NCBI RefSeq assembly: GCF_036884845.1
Contig: NZ_CP145732.1
Coordinates: forward strand, 3,596,001-3,660,000
Direction of reading: 5' to 3'
Length of the DNA stretch: 64,000 nucleotides
DNA from: Pseudomonas sp. MAG733B
GTDB taxonomy: Bacteria > Pseudomonadota > Gammaproteobacteria > Pseudomonadales > Pseudomonadaceae
The first letter of the stretch is position 1. Each line of letters begins with the position of its first letter. Shown one piece after another: positions 42,172 through 51,980 of this stretch. The translations under genes were made by a program, and so were the position numbers. Under the pieces are notes generated by a model. That model was not told where the DNA came from. It did no database searches and was given only the letters and a program-made list of their open reading frames with translations.

Positions 42172-44946
42172 TCAAGTGTGGGTAGTTTGGATAATGAGAT
42201 TGACCGGGAAGTCCCCCAGCGCGGCGCTGATCATCAGCTCCTTGTGTTGTGTGACTGCGACGCTGGAAAAAAGTCCCTTCAGATTTTCTTCGGGTTCGGT
42301 GAACGGCAATTTGACCCGGGTGTCGCCCCACAGCGGCGCGTTGACGTGGGGGGCGGCACTGTTTTTCAGCAGTTCGGCACAGCGTATCGGCACGATGACG
42401 ATGACCCGTTTGCCTTCCCGTTCGCGGACAAAACCCAACACTCGACCGGCCTCGCTGCCCAGTACTTCCAGCGGCTGGTAAGTGCCGCGCCGAAACAGCT
42501 CGGCATGCTCTGCACGCAGGTTCAAGGCTTGCGCAATCAAGGTTTGCTTGATGCGCCCGTCGCGCCAGTTGGCCAAAAGGTCGGGAAGGTCGACCGCGTG
42601 CTGCAACGCTTGCTCGCGGCCGGCGTAATCCACCGGCCGGCGGTTGTCCGGATCGACCAGGGAAAAGTCCCAGAAGTCGTTGCCCTGATAGAGGTCCGGC
42701 ACCCCCGGCACGGTCATGCGCAGCAAGGTTTGCGCCAATCCGTTGAGTGCGCCTGGAACGGCAAGGGCTTGCGCCGCTTTGCCCAGGGCCGAGCGCAACA
42801 GTTCGCCTTCCGGTGTCAGCAGCAGGCCATGGACGAAGGCCTGGACGGCTTGTTCGTAGGTATCGTTGGGCGCGCTCCAGCTGCTCTGCAATTTGGCCTC
42901 GCGCAGGGCTTTTTGTTGCCACTGCCACAGGCGTTCGGCGTAGACCTTCAAGGCCGGGAGATCATCGCTGCGCAGGTCGAGTGGCCAACTGCCGAGAATG
43001 GCTTGATACAGGATCAATTCATCCGCCGCCGACGGCAGTTGTTCATCGTTGCGCAGGGGGCGGGCGAGGGCGCGCCACAGGCCGATCTGGTCGGCATACC
43101 AGGCGCTGCGTTCACTCAACACTGCCAGACGCGCGCGGCTGTCTTCGCCGCGTTTGTGATCGTGGGTGGCGGTGGCCAGCAAATTGTCGGGAAACGTTTC
43201 CAAGCGCTGGATGCACGCCTGATGAAAGTCAGCGACTGGCGCGCTGAATTGTTCAGTGCTGAACCCTACATCGTTGCGCGACAGCAACACGGCCGAGCGA
43301 TAGAACGCCGTGTCTTCCACCGCTTTCGCCGCCGCCGGTGAAGTGAGCTGTTGAAAGCGCACGCAGGCATGCTTGAGTCGTTTGCGTGCGCGACCCGCCG
43401 GGCGTTTGCGCCAAGGTTCGCCGCCCAGCCAACCGGCCAGGTTATCGAGCACCGGCCAGTCGGCTTCGCCAAGGGTTTGTCGGGCACCGTCCATGGCTTG
43501 CTGGAAAAAAACGTTGTCCTCAGCGGAGCGTCCCAATGGGCTGATGTAGGTGCGGTACACCGGGAAATGCACGATCAACTCCTGCAACGCACGGCGGATC
43601 GCGCCGAGGGTCAGGTCGCGGGTCATCAGGTCGTCCCGGGCCACTTGCAACAAGGCTTGGGCGACACTTTCAAAATCCCCGGCCAGCGAACCGTTGAGGA
43701 TTTGCTGGCGCGCCAGTTGTGCTTCCTGGCGGAAATCGGCCGGCCGTGCGCTGTGCCGATGCCAGAGTTCACCCAAGGTCTGTTCACCCTGGGGATCGTG
43801 TTGCAGCAGGGACAACTGGTTCATGAATTCATAGCCGGTGGTGCCATCCACCGACCAGTCACGGTGCAAAGCTTCACCTTCGCCCAGGATCTTCTCGACA
43901 TAGATCGGCAGGTGTCGGCCCGGCGCCAGGCTGTCGACCCGTCGCCGCAGTTTGCGGCAGTAACCCCGAGGGTCGGCGAGGCCATCGATGTGGTCGATGC
44001 GCAGGCCGTCGATCAAGCCGTCCGCCACCAATTGGAAGATTTTCTCGTGGGTCGCTTCGAATACGGCCGGGCGTTCGACGCGCAAACCGCCCAGTTCGTT
44101 GATATCAAAAAAACGCCGCCAATTGATGTCGTCCGCTGCCGTGCGCCAACTGGCGAGACGGTAGCTCTGGCGTTCCAGCAGATTATGCAGGCGCTGGAAA
44201 CCGTCGGCGGTGAGTGAGTCGTAGGCGCTTAGATTGTGTTCGATGGCCTGAAGCATGAGCGGATCACTGGCCAGCTCGCGCAACTCGTCTTTCAAGGGCT
44301 TGGCCAGGCTGTGAGCGTCCATCTGATAGCTCAAGGTGCTGAAGCGGTCGGCCAGTGATTTGAGTTGTTCGTTGTCGGACTTGAGCAGTTCGCCGTAGTC
44401 CGCAGGACGGATCGGGAAGTGATGCTCGTAGTGCTCGACATGGAACGCGCCCTTTTGCGCATCGAAGCGCAGGGGCAGGGTGCCGTCCTGCAAGGCAATG
44501 CCATAGTCGCTGCCCAGGAATGGCAGCAGCAACTGGCCTTCCATCAACGGATCGGATGAATGCCACTGAATGTCGAAGAACTCGCCGTAGGGGCTCAGGC
44601 GCCCCCATTCCAGCAAGTCCAGCCACCAGGGATTGTCGCTACCGCCGACCGCCATGTGGTTGGAGACGATGTCGAGGATCAGCCCCATGTTCTGCGCACG
44701 CAATGCCGCGACCAGTCGACGCAACGCCGCTTCGCCGCCCAATTCCGGGTTGACCGAGGTCGGGTCCACCACGTCGTAGCCATGCATGGACCCGGCGCGC
44801 GCGCTCAGCAGCGGCGAGGCATACACATGGCTGATGCCGAGGCGGGCGAAGTACGGCACCAGCGGCACGGCATCGTCGAGGGTGAAGCCTTTATGAAATT
44901 GCAGCCGCAGGGTCGCCCGCAGCGGCTGCACGGATGCTTGAGTCAT
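42172..44946 (-). CDS. treY: Malto-oligosyltrehalose synthase
   Basis: A 924-residue GH13 subfamily 26 enzyme that turns the reducing-end linkage of malto-oligosaccharides into a trehalose unit. It begins RATLRLQFHKGFTLDDAVPL, then has YASPLLSARAGSMHGYDVVD (characteristic of TreY), LILDIVSNHM, the nucleophile block GLRIDHIDGLADP and the acid/base block YVEKILGEGE. The length is typical for the longer proteobacterial form. It overlaps malQ by four bases (42-type ATGA coupling at 44943-44946). TreZ then frees trehalose from its product. Confidence 0.96.
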   Translation of the reverse strand: MTQASVQPLRATLRLQFHKGFTLDDAVPLVPYFARLGISHVYASPLLSARAGSMHGYDVVDPTSVNPELGGEAALRRLVAALRAQNMGLILDIVSNHMAVGGSDNPWWLDLLEWGRLSPYGEFFDIQWHSSDPLMEGQLLLPFLGSDYGIALQDGTLPLRFDAQKGAFHVEHYEHHFPIRPADYGELLKSDNEQLKSLADRFSTLSYQMDAHSLAKPLKDELRELASDPLMLQAIEHNLSAYDSLTADGFQRLHNLLERQSYRLASWRTAADDINWRRFFDINELGGLRVERPAVFEATHEKIFQLVADGLIDGLRIDHIDGLADPRGYCRKLRRRVDSLAPGRHLPIYVEKILGEGEALHRDWSVDGTTGYEFMNQLSLLQHDPQGEQTLGELWHRHSARPADFRQEAQLARQQILNGSLAGDFESVAQALLQVARDDLMTRDLTLGAIRRALQELIVHFPVYRTYISPLGRSAEDNVFFQQAMDGARQTLGEADWPVLDNLAGWLGGEPWRKRPAGRARKRLKHACVRFQQLTSPAAAKAVEDTAFYRSAVLLSRNDVGFSTEQFSAPVADFHQACIQRLETFPDNLLATATHDHKRGEDSRARLAVLSERSAWYADQIGLWRALARPLRNDEQLPSAADELILYQAILGSWPLDLRSDDLPALKVYAERLWQWQQKALREAKLQSSWSAPNDTYEQAVQAFVHGLLLTPEGELLRSALGKAAQALAVPGALNGLAQTLLRMTVPGVPDLYQGNDFWDFSLVDPDNRRPVDYAGREQALQHAVDLPDLLANWRDGRIKQTLIAQALNLRAEHAELFRRGTYQPLEVLGSEAGRVLGFVREREGKRVIVIVPIRCAELLKNSAAPHVNAPLWGDTRVKLPFTEPEENLKGLFSSVAVTQHKELMISAALGDFPVNLIIQTTHT

Positions 44947-47021
44947 AGGTCACGCTCGGCCGCCTGAAGTCGCGCGCAGGCGAGCAGTTCCAGGCGCCGG
45001 GCGGCGTCCGGATCGTCGAGCAGGGCTTCGCTGTACCCCGGCAAGCGTCGCGACCAGTTGGGATGGGTGTCGATGGTGCCCGGCAGATTCGCCTGTTGTT
45101 CGATGCCCAGCGCATCTTCCAACGGCAGCAACACCAATGGTGCACGGGTGTGGCCGAGGAAACGCACGCTGGCGTCGAGCACCTGATCGGTTTCGTGAGA
45201 CTCTTCGCGAAAGTTCTGCGGGTCCTCGCTCAACGCCCGGCGCAGGCCTTCGCGCTCGCGTTCACGATGCTGGCGCCACTCGATTTCCCCATTGGCGTCG
45301 ACCAGCCCGAGGCGCGCGTTCCAGTCAATGTCGCGGCCATGCCACCAGCCGTTGAGCGTCGGCAAGTCATGGGTGCTGGTGGTCGCCAAGGCGTTGTCCG
45401 GCCAGTCGAGAATCGGTTTGAAGTGAGTGTTGTCCTGCTCGAACAGCAGCACCCGCATGCCCAGCATCGAGCGGGCAATGAGTTTTTCCCGCAGGCCATC
45501 GGGCACCGTGCCGAGGTCCTCGCCGAGGACGATGGCCTGGTGGCGATGGGATTCCAGTGTCAGCAGGCGCAGCAGGTCATCCACCGGGTAGTAAAGATAG
45601 GCGCCGTCGGCAGGCGGCGCGCCGTTGGGAATCACCCACAGGCGTTGCAGGCCCATGACATGGTCGATGCGCAGGCCTCCAGAATGGGCGAAATTGGCGC
45701 GGAGCATTTCGATGAACGCGCGGAAACCGTTGCGCACCAGACCTTCGGGGGAAAACGCGGAAATCCCCCAGCCCTGACCGGTGCGGTTGAGAATGTCCGG
45801 CGGTGCGCCGACGGTGAGTGACGCGAGCAATTCATCCTGGCGACTCCAGGCCTGGCTGCCACCGCCATCGGCACCGACGGCCAGATCGGCAATCAGGCCA
45901 ATGCTCATGCCGCTGCTGCGCGCGGCGGCTTGTGCACGCTCCAGGCAGCGTGTGATCAGCCATTGGCAGAACACGAAGAAACCGATGCGTCCGGCATTTT
46001 CCTCGGCGAATTCGGCCAGGGCAGCACTGCGCGGGTTGCGCCATTGCTCGGGCCATTGTCGCCAGTCGAGGCTTTCACCGTTCGCAGCGCGAGCCTCTTG
46101 AATCGCTTCAAAGCGGCAGTGATTTTCCAGGGCTTCACCGCCGGCGTGACGGAAGCTGCTGAAGTCGGGATGCAACGGATGTTCGCCCTGCACAAAACCT
46201 TCGTACAGCGCTTGCAACAACCGATGCTTGGCTTCGGCGGCGGCGGGCCAGTCGATCAAAGGCAGCTCTTCAAGATGCTTGAGTTCGATCGCCAGTCCGG
46301 TGGCGTCGATGGCAGTACGCAGCGCGCGCGCGCCGAGAATCGCTCCTGGCGCGCAATACAGGCTGTTGAGGAACAGACGGCTGGAAGGCGAATAAGGGCT
46401 GTAGCGCCGGGTGTCGCTGGCGAACATCGCGTGCAGTGGACTGATCGCCAGCGCTTCGGCACCGCGCTCACCCGCCACCCGCGCCAGATCCTCCAGAGCC
46501 TGGGTGTCGCCGAACCCGCCATCACCGGCGCGGCGCAAGGCGTACAACTGCACGCTCAGGCCCCAGGTGCGCGGAATCGGGCTGTCCACGGCATCGCCGA
46601 CGCTGTAGCAGCGCTCCGGGGCCACGGCCAGGGTGAAGGTTTGTCCGTCGATGCTGACGTGCTGATAACCGACCGGAATCAAACCCGGCAACACCGCTTC
46701 GCTGTCGAGTTTGAGGTTGATCCGCGAACCGTCCTCCAGATGAATCTCGCAGGGCGTGTGCGGTTCAAAGTGATGCCCCAGATTGAGGCCGACGCCGAAG
46801 TCGGCGGTGATCAACGGCGGCAGGCGCCGGGTTTGCTGCACTTGCTGCAATTCGAGCAGGCTGGCATCGATTTCCTGTGCACTCCCGGCCGGATGACCGA
46901 GGCCGGTAAGAACGTTGCGCAGCACTGAGGGCGCGACTTTTTGCGGGCGACCGTTGGCGTCGATCCAGTCGACCGCCAGGCCCGCACGGCTGGCGAGGAT
47001 TTCCAGTTGCGCATCGCTCAT
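44943..47021 (-). CDS. malQ: 4-alpha-glucanotransferase (amylomaltase)
   Basis: A 692-residue GH77 enzyme that disproportionates malto-oligosaccharides. An N-terminal domain (about 1-140) precedes the barrel, with the GH77 marker SPYSPSSRLFLN, the nucleophile D453 in GGLRIDHVMGL, the acid/base in VLGEDLGTVP and the third acid in TSTHDLPTLNGWW. The start overlaps the treZ stop and its end overlaps treY, each by four bases. In this operon it likely lengthens short glucans so TreY/TreZ and GlgX can use them. Confidence 0.96.
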   Translation of the reverse strand: MSDAQLEILASRAGLAVDWIDANGRPQKVAPSVLRNVLTGLGHPAGSAQEIDASLLELQQVQQTRRLPPLITADFGVGLNLGHHFEPHTPCEIHLEDGSRINLKLDSEAVLPGLIPVGYQHVSIDGQTFTLAVAPERCYSVGDAVDSPIPRTWGLSVQLYALRRAGDGGFGDTQALEDLARVAGERGAEALAISPLHAMFASDTRRYSPYSPSSRLFLNSLYCAPGAILGARALRTAIDATGLAIELKHLEELPLIDWPAAAEAKHRLLQALYEGFVQGEHPLHPDFSSFRHAGGEALENHCRFEAIQEARAANGESLDWRQWPEQWRNPRSAALAEFAEENAGRIGFFVFCQWLITRCLERAQAAARSSGMSIGLIADLAVGADGGGSQAWSRQDELLASLTVGAPPDILNRTGQGWGISAFSPEGLVRNGFRAFIEMLRANFAHSGGLRIDHVMGLQRLWVIPNGAPPADGAYLYYPVDDLLRLLTLESHRHQAIVLGEDLGTVPDGLREKLIARSMLGMRVLLFEQDNTHFKPILDWPDNALATTSTHDLPTLNGWWHGRDIDWNARLGLVDANGEIEWRQHREREREGLRRALSEDPQNFREESHETDQVLDASVRFLGHTRAPLVLLPLEDALGIEQQANLPGTIDTHPNWSRRLPGYSEALLDDPDAARRLELLACARLQAAERDL

Positions 47022-48814
47022 TGGCGCTCTCCATCAAGGGGTAGCAAGGGGCTTGCGGCGGTGAGGCTGACAAGCGCGCAATACGGGGGCAGCGTGCCTT
47101 GATCCAGGCGCGCGGCAGAATGCGGCGGGTGTTCGAACAGCAGCGAAGCACCGGCCGGCAGAGAATGGGGCACCGCTGTGGCGCTGAGGTTCAAGTCAAT
47201 GCGCAAGTGACTGCCGTCACCCAGCCGCCAGGATGCGCTCACCGCACCTGTGCCGAGCACGTCGACATCCAGCGCCTGGGTGCCGGGCAGGCGCGGGATG
47301 ATCTGCCGATGGCGGATCTGTAACAGTTGCCGATACAGATCCTGCATGGTGCAAGGTCCGTTGACCGTCAACATGGGCCGCGATGCTTCGAACGTCTGTG
47401 GCGCATTCGGGTCGGGAATCTGCTCGCGCTTATGCGGATCAGTAAACGCGCTGAACGCTGCAAACTCGTTACGCCGTCCTTCACGCACCAGTTTCGCCAG
47501 TTCACCGTGGTGGCTGGTGAAAAACAGGAACGGTTGCTCGGTGGCAAACTCGTCGCCCATGAACATCAACGGGATCATCGGCGACAGTAGCAACAGCGCG
47601 GTGGCGGCTTTCAATGCATCGGGATGGGCCAATCGATGCAAGCGCTCGCCGAAGGCGCGGTTGCCGATCTGATCATGATTCTGCAAAAACAGAATGAAAG
47701 CGCTCGGTGGCAAATGCCCGCTGGGCTCGCCGCGCGGCTTGCCGTGACGATCGATGTGGCCCTGAAACACGAAACCCTGGCTCAGGCAGCGCGCCAGTTG
47801 TTCGGTGGGGTTTTGCGCGTAATCGGCGTAGTAGGCGTCGGTTTCGCCGGTCAGCAGCACGTGCAGGGCGTTGTGCCCGTCATCGTTCCACTGGGCATCG
47901 AAACCCTGTTGCAGCAGGCTGGCCTGATTGTGTTCGTTTTCCACCATCAGCCAGACATGGCGCAGCGGATCGGTCTGGCTGCGAACCCTTTGTGCAAGCT
48001 CTTGAAGGAAGTCCGGGTCTTCGATGGCGTGGACCGCGTCCAGCCGCAAACCGTCGAAACGATATTCCAGTAACCACATCAAGGCGTTTTCTATGAAGAA
48101 GTCGCGCACCTCTCGGCGCCGGAAGTCGATAGCGGCACCCCAAGGCGTGTGCTTGTCTTCGCGGAAGAAACCCTTGGCGTAGCGATGCAGATAGTTGCCG
48201 TCCGGCCCGAAGTGGTTGTAGACCACGTCGAGGATCACTGCGAGACCACAACCATGGGCCGTGTCGATCAGATGCTTGAGCTGTTCGGGCGAACCATAGG
48301 ACGCCTGGGGTGCGTAGGGCAGGACCCCGTCGTAGCCCCAATTGCGCTCACCGGGGAACTGCGCCACGGGCATCAGCTCGATCGCGGTAATACCCAGTTC
48401 AACGAGGTGCGCCAGATGCTGCTCGACAGCCTGAAAACCGCCGAGCGCACCGACATGCAACTCGTAGATCACCGCTTCGTTCCACGGTCGTCCCAGCCAG
48501 GTGCTGTGCTGCCACAGATAGGCGTGCGGATCGACCACGAGGCTGGGCTGGTCGATGCCCCCGGCCTGCGCACGCGAGGCCGGGTCCGGCACATCCAGTT
48601 CGCCGTCGATGTTGTAGCGATATCGCGTACCCGCCGGGCAGCGGGTATTGATCACGAACCAGCCGTCAGCCTGAGGCAACAACGGCAAGGATTGTCCATT
48701 TTCCAGTTCGACACTGACGTAAAACGCATCTGGCGCCCACAACGCAAATTGCGTTTGTTCCGCGTCCAGTTTGATTGCGCCGTGGGGCCAGGTCTCAAGG
48801 GTCCGTAACGGCAT
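47018..48814 (-). CDS. treZ: Malto-oligosyltrehalose trehalohydrolase
   Basis: A 598-residue GH13 subfamily 10 enzyme that hydrolyses maltooligosyl-trehalose to trehalose. The N-terminal CBM48-like domain (TQFALWAPDAFYVSVELENG) is followed by YELHVGALGG, the nucleophile D259 (GLRLDAVHAI), the acid/base E292 (LMVENEHNQ) and FLQNHDQIGNRAFGERL. The D-to-E interval matches the characterised archaeal enzyme. The start at 48814 follows AGAGG and is 12 bases after glgA. Confidence 0.95.
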   Translation of the reverse strand: MPLRTLETWPHGAIKLDAEQTQFALWAPDAFYVSVELENGQSLPLLPQADGWFVINTRCPAGTRYRYNIDGELDVPDPASRAQAGGIDQPSLVVDPHAYLWQHSTWLGRPWNEAVIYELHVGALGGFQAVEQHLAHLVELGITAIELMPVAQFPGERNWGYDGVLPYAPQASYGSPEQLKHLIDTAHGCGLAVILDVVYNHFGPDGNYLHRYAKGFFREDKHTPWGAAIDFRRREVRDFFIENALMWLLEYRFDGLRLDAVHAIEDPDFLQELAQRVRSQTDPLRHVWLMVENEHNQASLLQQGFDAQWNDDGHNALHVLLTGETDAYYADYAQNPTEQLARCLSQGFVFQGHIDRHGKPRGEPSGHLPPSAFILFLQNHDQIGNRAFGERLHRLAHPDALKAATALLLLSPMIPLMFMGDEFATEQPFLFFTSHHGELAKLVREGRRNEFAAFSAFTDPHKREQIPDPNAPQTFEASRPMLTVNGPCTMQDLYRQLLQIRHRQIIPRLPGTQALDVDVLGTGAVSASWRLGDGSHLRIDLNLSATAVPHSLPAGASLLFEHPPHSAARLDQGTLPPYCALVSLTAASPLLPLDGERQ

Positions 48815-48826
48815 CTTGTAAACCTC

Positions 48827-50413
48827 TTACTGTTTGTGCGATTTCCCCAAGGCTTTTGCCACCAGTTGTTCGTAGAGTTCGGCGTAGGGTTCGACCGCCT
48901 TGCACCAGTTGAACGGCGCGGCCATCGCCCGGCAGCGCATGGCATTGAGCAGTTCGGGAAAGGCGAAAACCTTGAACGCTCGGCTCAGGGCTTCCTGGTA
49001 GCTCTCTACCGTGGATTCATCGAACAGGAAACCGGTCACGCCGTTTTCAATGGTGTCGGCCAGACCGCCGGTGTTGCGTGCCACCGGCAACGAGCCGAAG
49101 CGCTGGGCGTACATCTGGCTCAGGCCGCAAGGTTCATAGCGCGAAGGCATCAGCAGGAAATCGCTGCCGGCAAACATCCGCCGGGCATCGGTTTCGTTAA
49201 AGCCGATGCGCACGCCGATCTGCCCCGGAAAACGCAGGGCCAGTTCGCGCATGGCTTGCTCTTCTTCCGGTTCGCCACGACCGATGATCGCAATCTGGCC
49301 GCCGGATTTGACGATGTATTCGGACACCGCTTCGGTCAGGTCCAGGCCTTTTTGGTAGACCAGTCGCGAAACCACGGCGAACAGCGGACCTTCGGAATCA
49401 TCCAGGCCAAACAACTGCCGAACATGAGCGGCGTTGACCGCTTTGCCTTCCCACTCGCCGATGCTGAACGGGCAGAACAGATGCGAATCGGTGGCGGCGT
49501 CCCAGCTCTCGTCGATGCCGTTGGGGATGCCGCTGAGCAGGCCTTGCTGGGTCTTGGCGGCGAGAAAACCGTCAAGTCCGCAGCCGAAAGCCGGGGTGGT
49601 GATTTCCTGGGCGTAGGTCGCGCTGACAGTGGTGATGTGGCTCGAATAGGCCATCCCGGCCTTGAGGAACGACATCTTGCCGTAGAACTCCATGCCTTCC
49701 TGTTGCAGCGCGTGATGGGGAATGCCCAGTTCAGGGCACGATCCCAGGCTGGTCACGCCCTGGTAGGCGAGGTTATGGATAGTGAACAGCGTCGGGGTGC
49801 GCTGCCCACGCCAGTGCATGTAGGCGGGCGCCAGACCGGCCGGCCAATCGTGGGCGTGCACCAGGTCCGGGCACCAGTGAATTTGTGCGAGGTTGGCGGC
49901 GATATCGGCAGCCGCCAGGCCCAGGCGGGCAAAGCGAATATGGTTGTCCGGCCAGTCGCGACCATTGTTGGCGCCGTAGGGTGAACCTTCACGCTCGTAG
50001 AGTTCCGGGCAGATCAACACGTAAATGACCAGGCCATCAGGCATGTCCATGCGCCCGATCTGGCACGGTGGCAGTGCGGCATGCCCACCGAGTTCGCCGA
50101 TGATGTGGATCGGGTTTTCGCTGTGCAGCACCTGCGGGTAACCGGGGATCAACACCCGCACATCGTGCAGATGGGCCATCGCCCGTGGCAGTGCAGCAGA
50201 AACGTCGCCCAGGCCACCGGTCTTTACCAGATCGGCAATTTCCGAAGTGACGAACAACACTTTTTTCTTGTTGGGATTCTGGCTGGCCACGGGGGCGAGC
50301 GTCTTGGTGCCGGGAACGCTGATCGATTGGGCAGTGGGAGCACTAACGGTGCTGGATTCGCCGACATGCTGATGAGCACGTTCTCCCTGAACATCTAAAG
50401 CCGTACTTATCAT
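48827..50413 (-). CDS. glgA: Glycogen synthase (GT5) with extended N-terminus
   Basis: A 528-residue GT5 enzyme that adds glucose from ADP-glucose to alpha-1,4-glucan. The sugar-nucleotide motif KTGGLGDV lies at 64-71, about 48 residues later than in E. coli, because of a disordered Ser/Thr/Gln-rich leader (1-48). Other family blocks are HAHDWPAGLAPAYMHW, FTIHNLAYQG, RLVYQKGLDL and the C-terminal PSRYEPCGLSQMYAQRFGSL. The ATG at 50413 has GGGAG about 8 bases before it, and a much longer frame to 50581 lacks a ribosome site. It is the first gene of the operon glgA-treZ-malQ-treY-DUF2934-glgX. No ADP-glucose pyrophosphorylase gene is seen. Confidence 0.95.
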   Translation of the reverse strand: MISTALDVQGERAHQHVGESSTVSAPTAQSISVPGTKTLAPVASQNPNKKKVLFVTSEIADLVKTGGLGDVSAALPRAMAHLHDVRVLIPGYPQVLHSENPIHIIGELGGHAALPPCQIGRMDMPDGLVIYVLICPELYEREGSPYGANNGRDWPDNHIRFARLGLAAADIAANLAQIHWCPDLVHAHDWPAGLAPAYMHWRGQRTPTLFTIHNLAYQGVTSLGSCPELGIPHHALQQEGMEFYGKMSFLKAGMAYSSHITTVSATYAQEITTPAFGCGLDGFLAAKTQQGLLSGIPNGIDESWDAATDSHLFCPFSIGEWEGKAVNAAHVRQLFGLDDSEGPLFAVVSRLVYQKGLDLTEAVSEYIVKSGGQIAIIGRGEPEEEQAMRELALRFPGQIGVRIGFNETDARRMFAGSDFLLMPSRYEPCGLSQMYAQRFGSLPVARNTGGLADTIENGVTGFLFDESTVESYQEALSRAFKVFAFPELLNAMRCRAMAAPFNWCKAVEPYAELYEQLVAKALGKSHKQ

Positions 50414-50903
50414 ATGAATCTCCCGTGTTGTTGATCTAATTCTTAGCACTGGCAAACGGTTTTTCATGGCCACTTCCTGTGGCCGGGCGCAAAAGCGCTG
50501 CACATCGGTGAGCAAGCGCTGCCCAAATGCGCTGAAGCAGAATGGGTGAATTGACCATTGCAAGGAATGCACCAGTCGCAACGCACCTACCTTTCAGTCG
50601 ACCGACCACTGGTGGCAAAAGTTTCGCCTTTTTTTCCACTTTGTGACCGGCCGGTTTCGACCCGCGAAAGTGAGCCTAGACCAGAACTTAGAGCGGTAAA
50701 GCGCGAATGGCAAAATTGTTCGACAATCGGTTCAAAGAGGTACGGACGTGCCGGATTGCGGGGCGATCGCACCGACGAAGGGCAGGTTTTTTTGAGAAAC
50801 TGGAAAGAAATGAAGCAGAACTGTCACATCGATGTGCGTGGGTGAACAGTTGGATTGCACCATTGCGGTGCGCGATTCTGCAGGTGTGTTGTCTGTAATG
50901 GCC
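50414..50903. other. Long non-coding region upstream of glgA
   Basis: About 490 bases without a credible gene on either strand. It must hold the leftward promoter of the six-gene glgA operon, but I could not identify a convincing -35/-10, RpoS or AlgU site in that direction. A small perfect stem (GGCCAC/GTGGCC near 50466-50483) lies close to the glgA start. Open frames here have no ribosome sites and low-quality composition. A small RNA cannot be excluded. Confidence 0.5.
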
Positions 50904-50999
50904 TCATCGCTAGCAGGCTAGCTCCCACATTTGATCTTCAACAGACACAGAACTCGTGCCGAATGGAGATCTCTGTGGGAGCTAGCCTGCTAGCGATGA
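50904..50999. repeat. REP pair, 'GCTAGC' type
   Basis: TCATCGCTAGCAGGCTAGCT starts at 50904 and its reverse complement ends at 50999. Each arm is itself palindromic around GCTAGC. It lies between the glgA promoter region and the 2-hydroxyacid dehydrogenase stop codon. Confidence 0.85.
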
Positions 51000-51013
51000 A
51001 CGATGACGCGGTA

Positions 51014-51967
51014 TCAGCTCAATACACGAATGGGCTCACCCGCGGACCAAGCCTTGATGTCCTCAATCATCTGCGAAAAGAACAAATGGTAATTCTGCTG
51101 GCTGACATACCCGACATGCGGCGTGGCCAGCACATTGTCCAGGGTCCGGAACGGATGATGCGGTGGCAATGGCTCGACTTCGAAAACATCCAGTGCCGCG
51201 CCGGCCAGACGTTGTTTCTGCAAAGCCTTGATCAACGCTGCTTCTTCGACGATCGGCCCGCGTGCGGTGTTGACCAGCAGCGCGGTGGGCTTCATCCAGC
51301 TCAAGGCCTCGGCGTCCACCAGGCCTCGGGAGCGGTCGCTGAGGACCAGATGAACGGACAACACGTCGGCCTGTTCGAACAGCTCCTGCTTGCTGACGTA
51401 GGTCACGCCAACTTGCTCGGCCCGCTCGGCGGTCAGGTTTTCACTCCAGGCGATCACGCGCATGCCGAACACCTGGCCGAATTGCGCAACCCGTTGGCCG
51501 ATGCTGCCCAGGCCGAGAATGGCCAGGGTCTTGCCATGCAGATCGCCACCCAGGCCTTGTTGCCATTGGCCTGCGCGCAGAGCATTGGCTTCGACGACGA
51601 GGTTGCGGGTCGCGGCCATGATCAGCGCCCAGGTCAGCTCCGGGGCCGCGTGTTTGTAGCTGTCGGTGCCGCACACCTGAATGCCCAGCGCCTTGGCCGC
51701 GTTCAAGTCCAGGGCGAAATTGCGCATGCCTCCGGTCACCAATAACTTGAGTTTCGGCAAGCGCCCCAGCAGCTCTGCGTCGAATCGGGTGCGCTCGCGC
51801 ATCACGCAAATCACTTCAAAGTCGCCCAAGCGCTGGGCCAGTGCTTCATTGTCGGCCGGGTAGTCGTGGATGAAACTCACCTGGCCAATGTCTTCCAGCA
51901 GCGACCAGTCGACCACGTTTCGGGCGACATCCTGCCAATCGTCAATCACTGCAATCTGCACCGCCAT
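51014..51967 (-). CDS. D-2-hydroxyacid dehydrogenase family protein
   Basis: A 317-residue NAD(P)-dependent oxidoreductase. The nucleotide-binding motif is LAILGLGSIGQRVA. The catalytic Arg lies in NTARGPIVEE, the Glu in DVFEVEPLPP and the His in TPHVGYVSQQ, as expected for this family. Members act on D-lactate, glycerate, phosphoglycerate, formate or phosphite; nothing here picks one. The start at 51967 has TAAGG upstream. It is 13 bases after the exported hydrolase gene, in the same direction, so they may share a transcript. Chain length and motifs are normal. Confidence 0.9.
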   Translation of the reverse strand: MAVQIAVIDDWQDVARNVVDWSLLEDIGQVSFIHDYPADNEALAQRLGDFEVICVMRERTRFDAELLGRLPKLKLLVTGGMRNFALDLNAAKALGIQVCGTDSYKHAAPELTWALIMAATRNLVVEANALRAGQWQQGLGGDLHGKTLAILGLGSIGQRVAQFGQVFGMRVIAWSENLTAERAEQVGVTYVSKQELFEQADVLSVHLVLSDRSRGLVDAEALSWMKPTALLVNTARGPIVEEAALIKALQKQRLAGAALDVFEVEPLPPHHPFRTLDNVLATPHVGYVSQQNYHLFFSQMIEDIKAWSAGEPIRVLS

Positions 51968-51980
51968 CAGCCTTACCTCA

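Noticed and set aside
50558..50845. 95-codon frame upstream of glgA
   Set aside because: No ribosome site, no family pattern and atypical composition; treated as non-coding.
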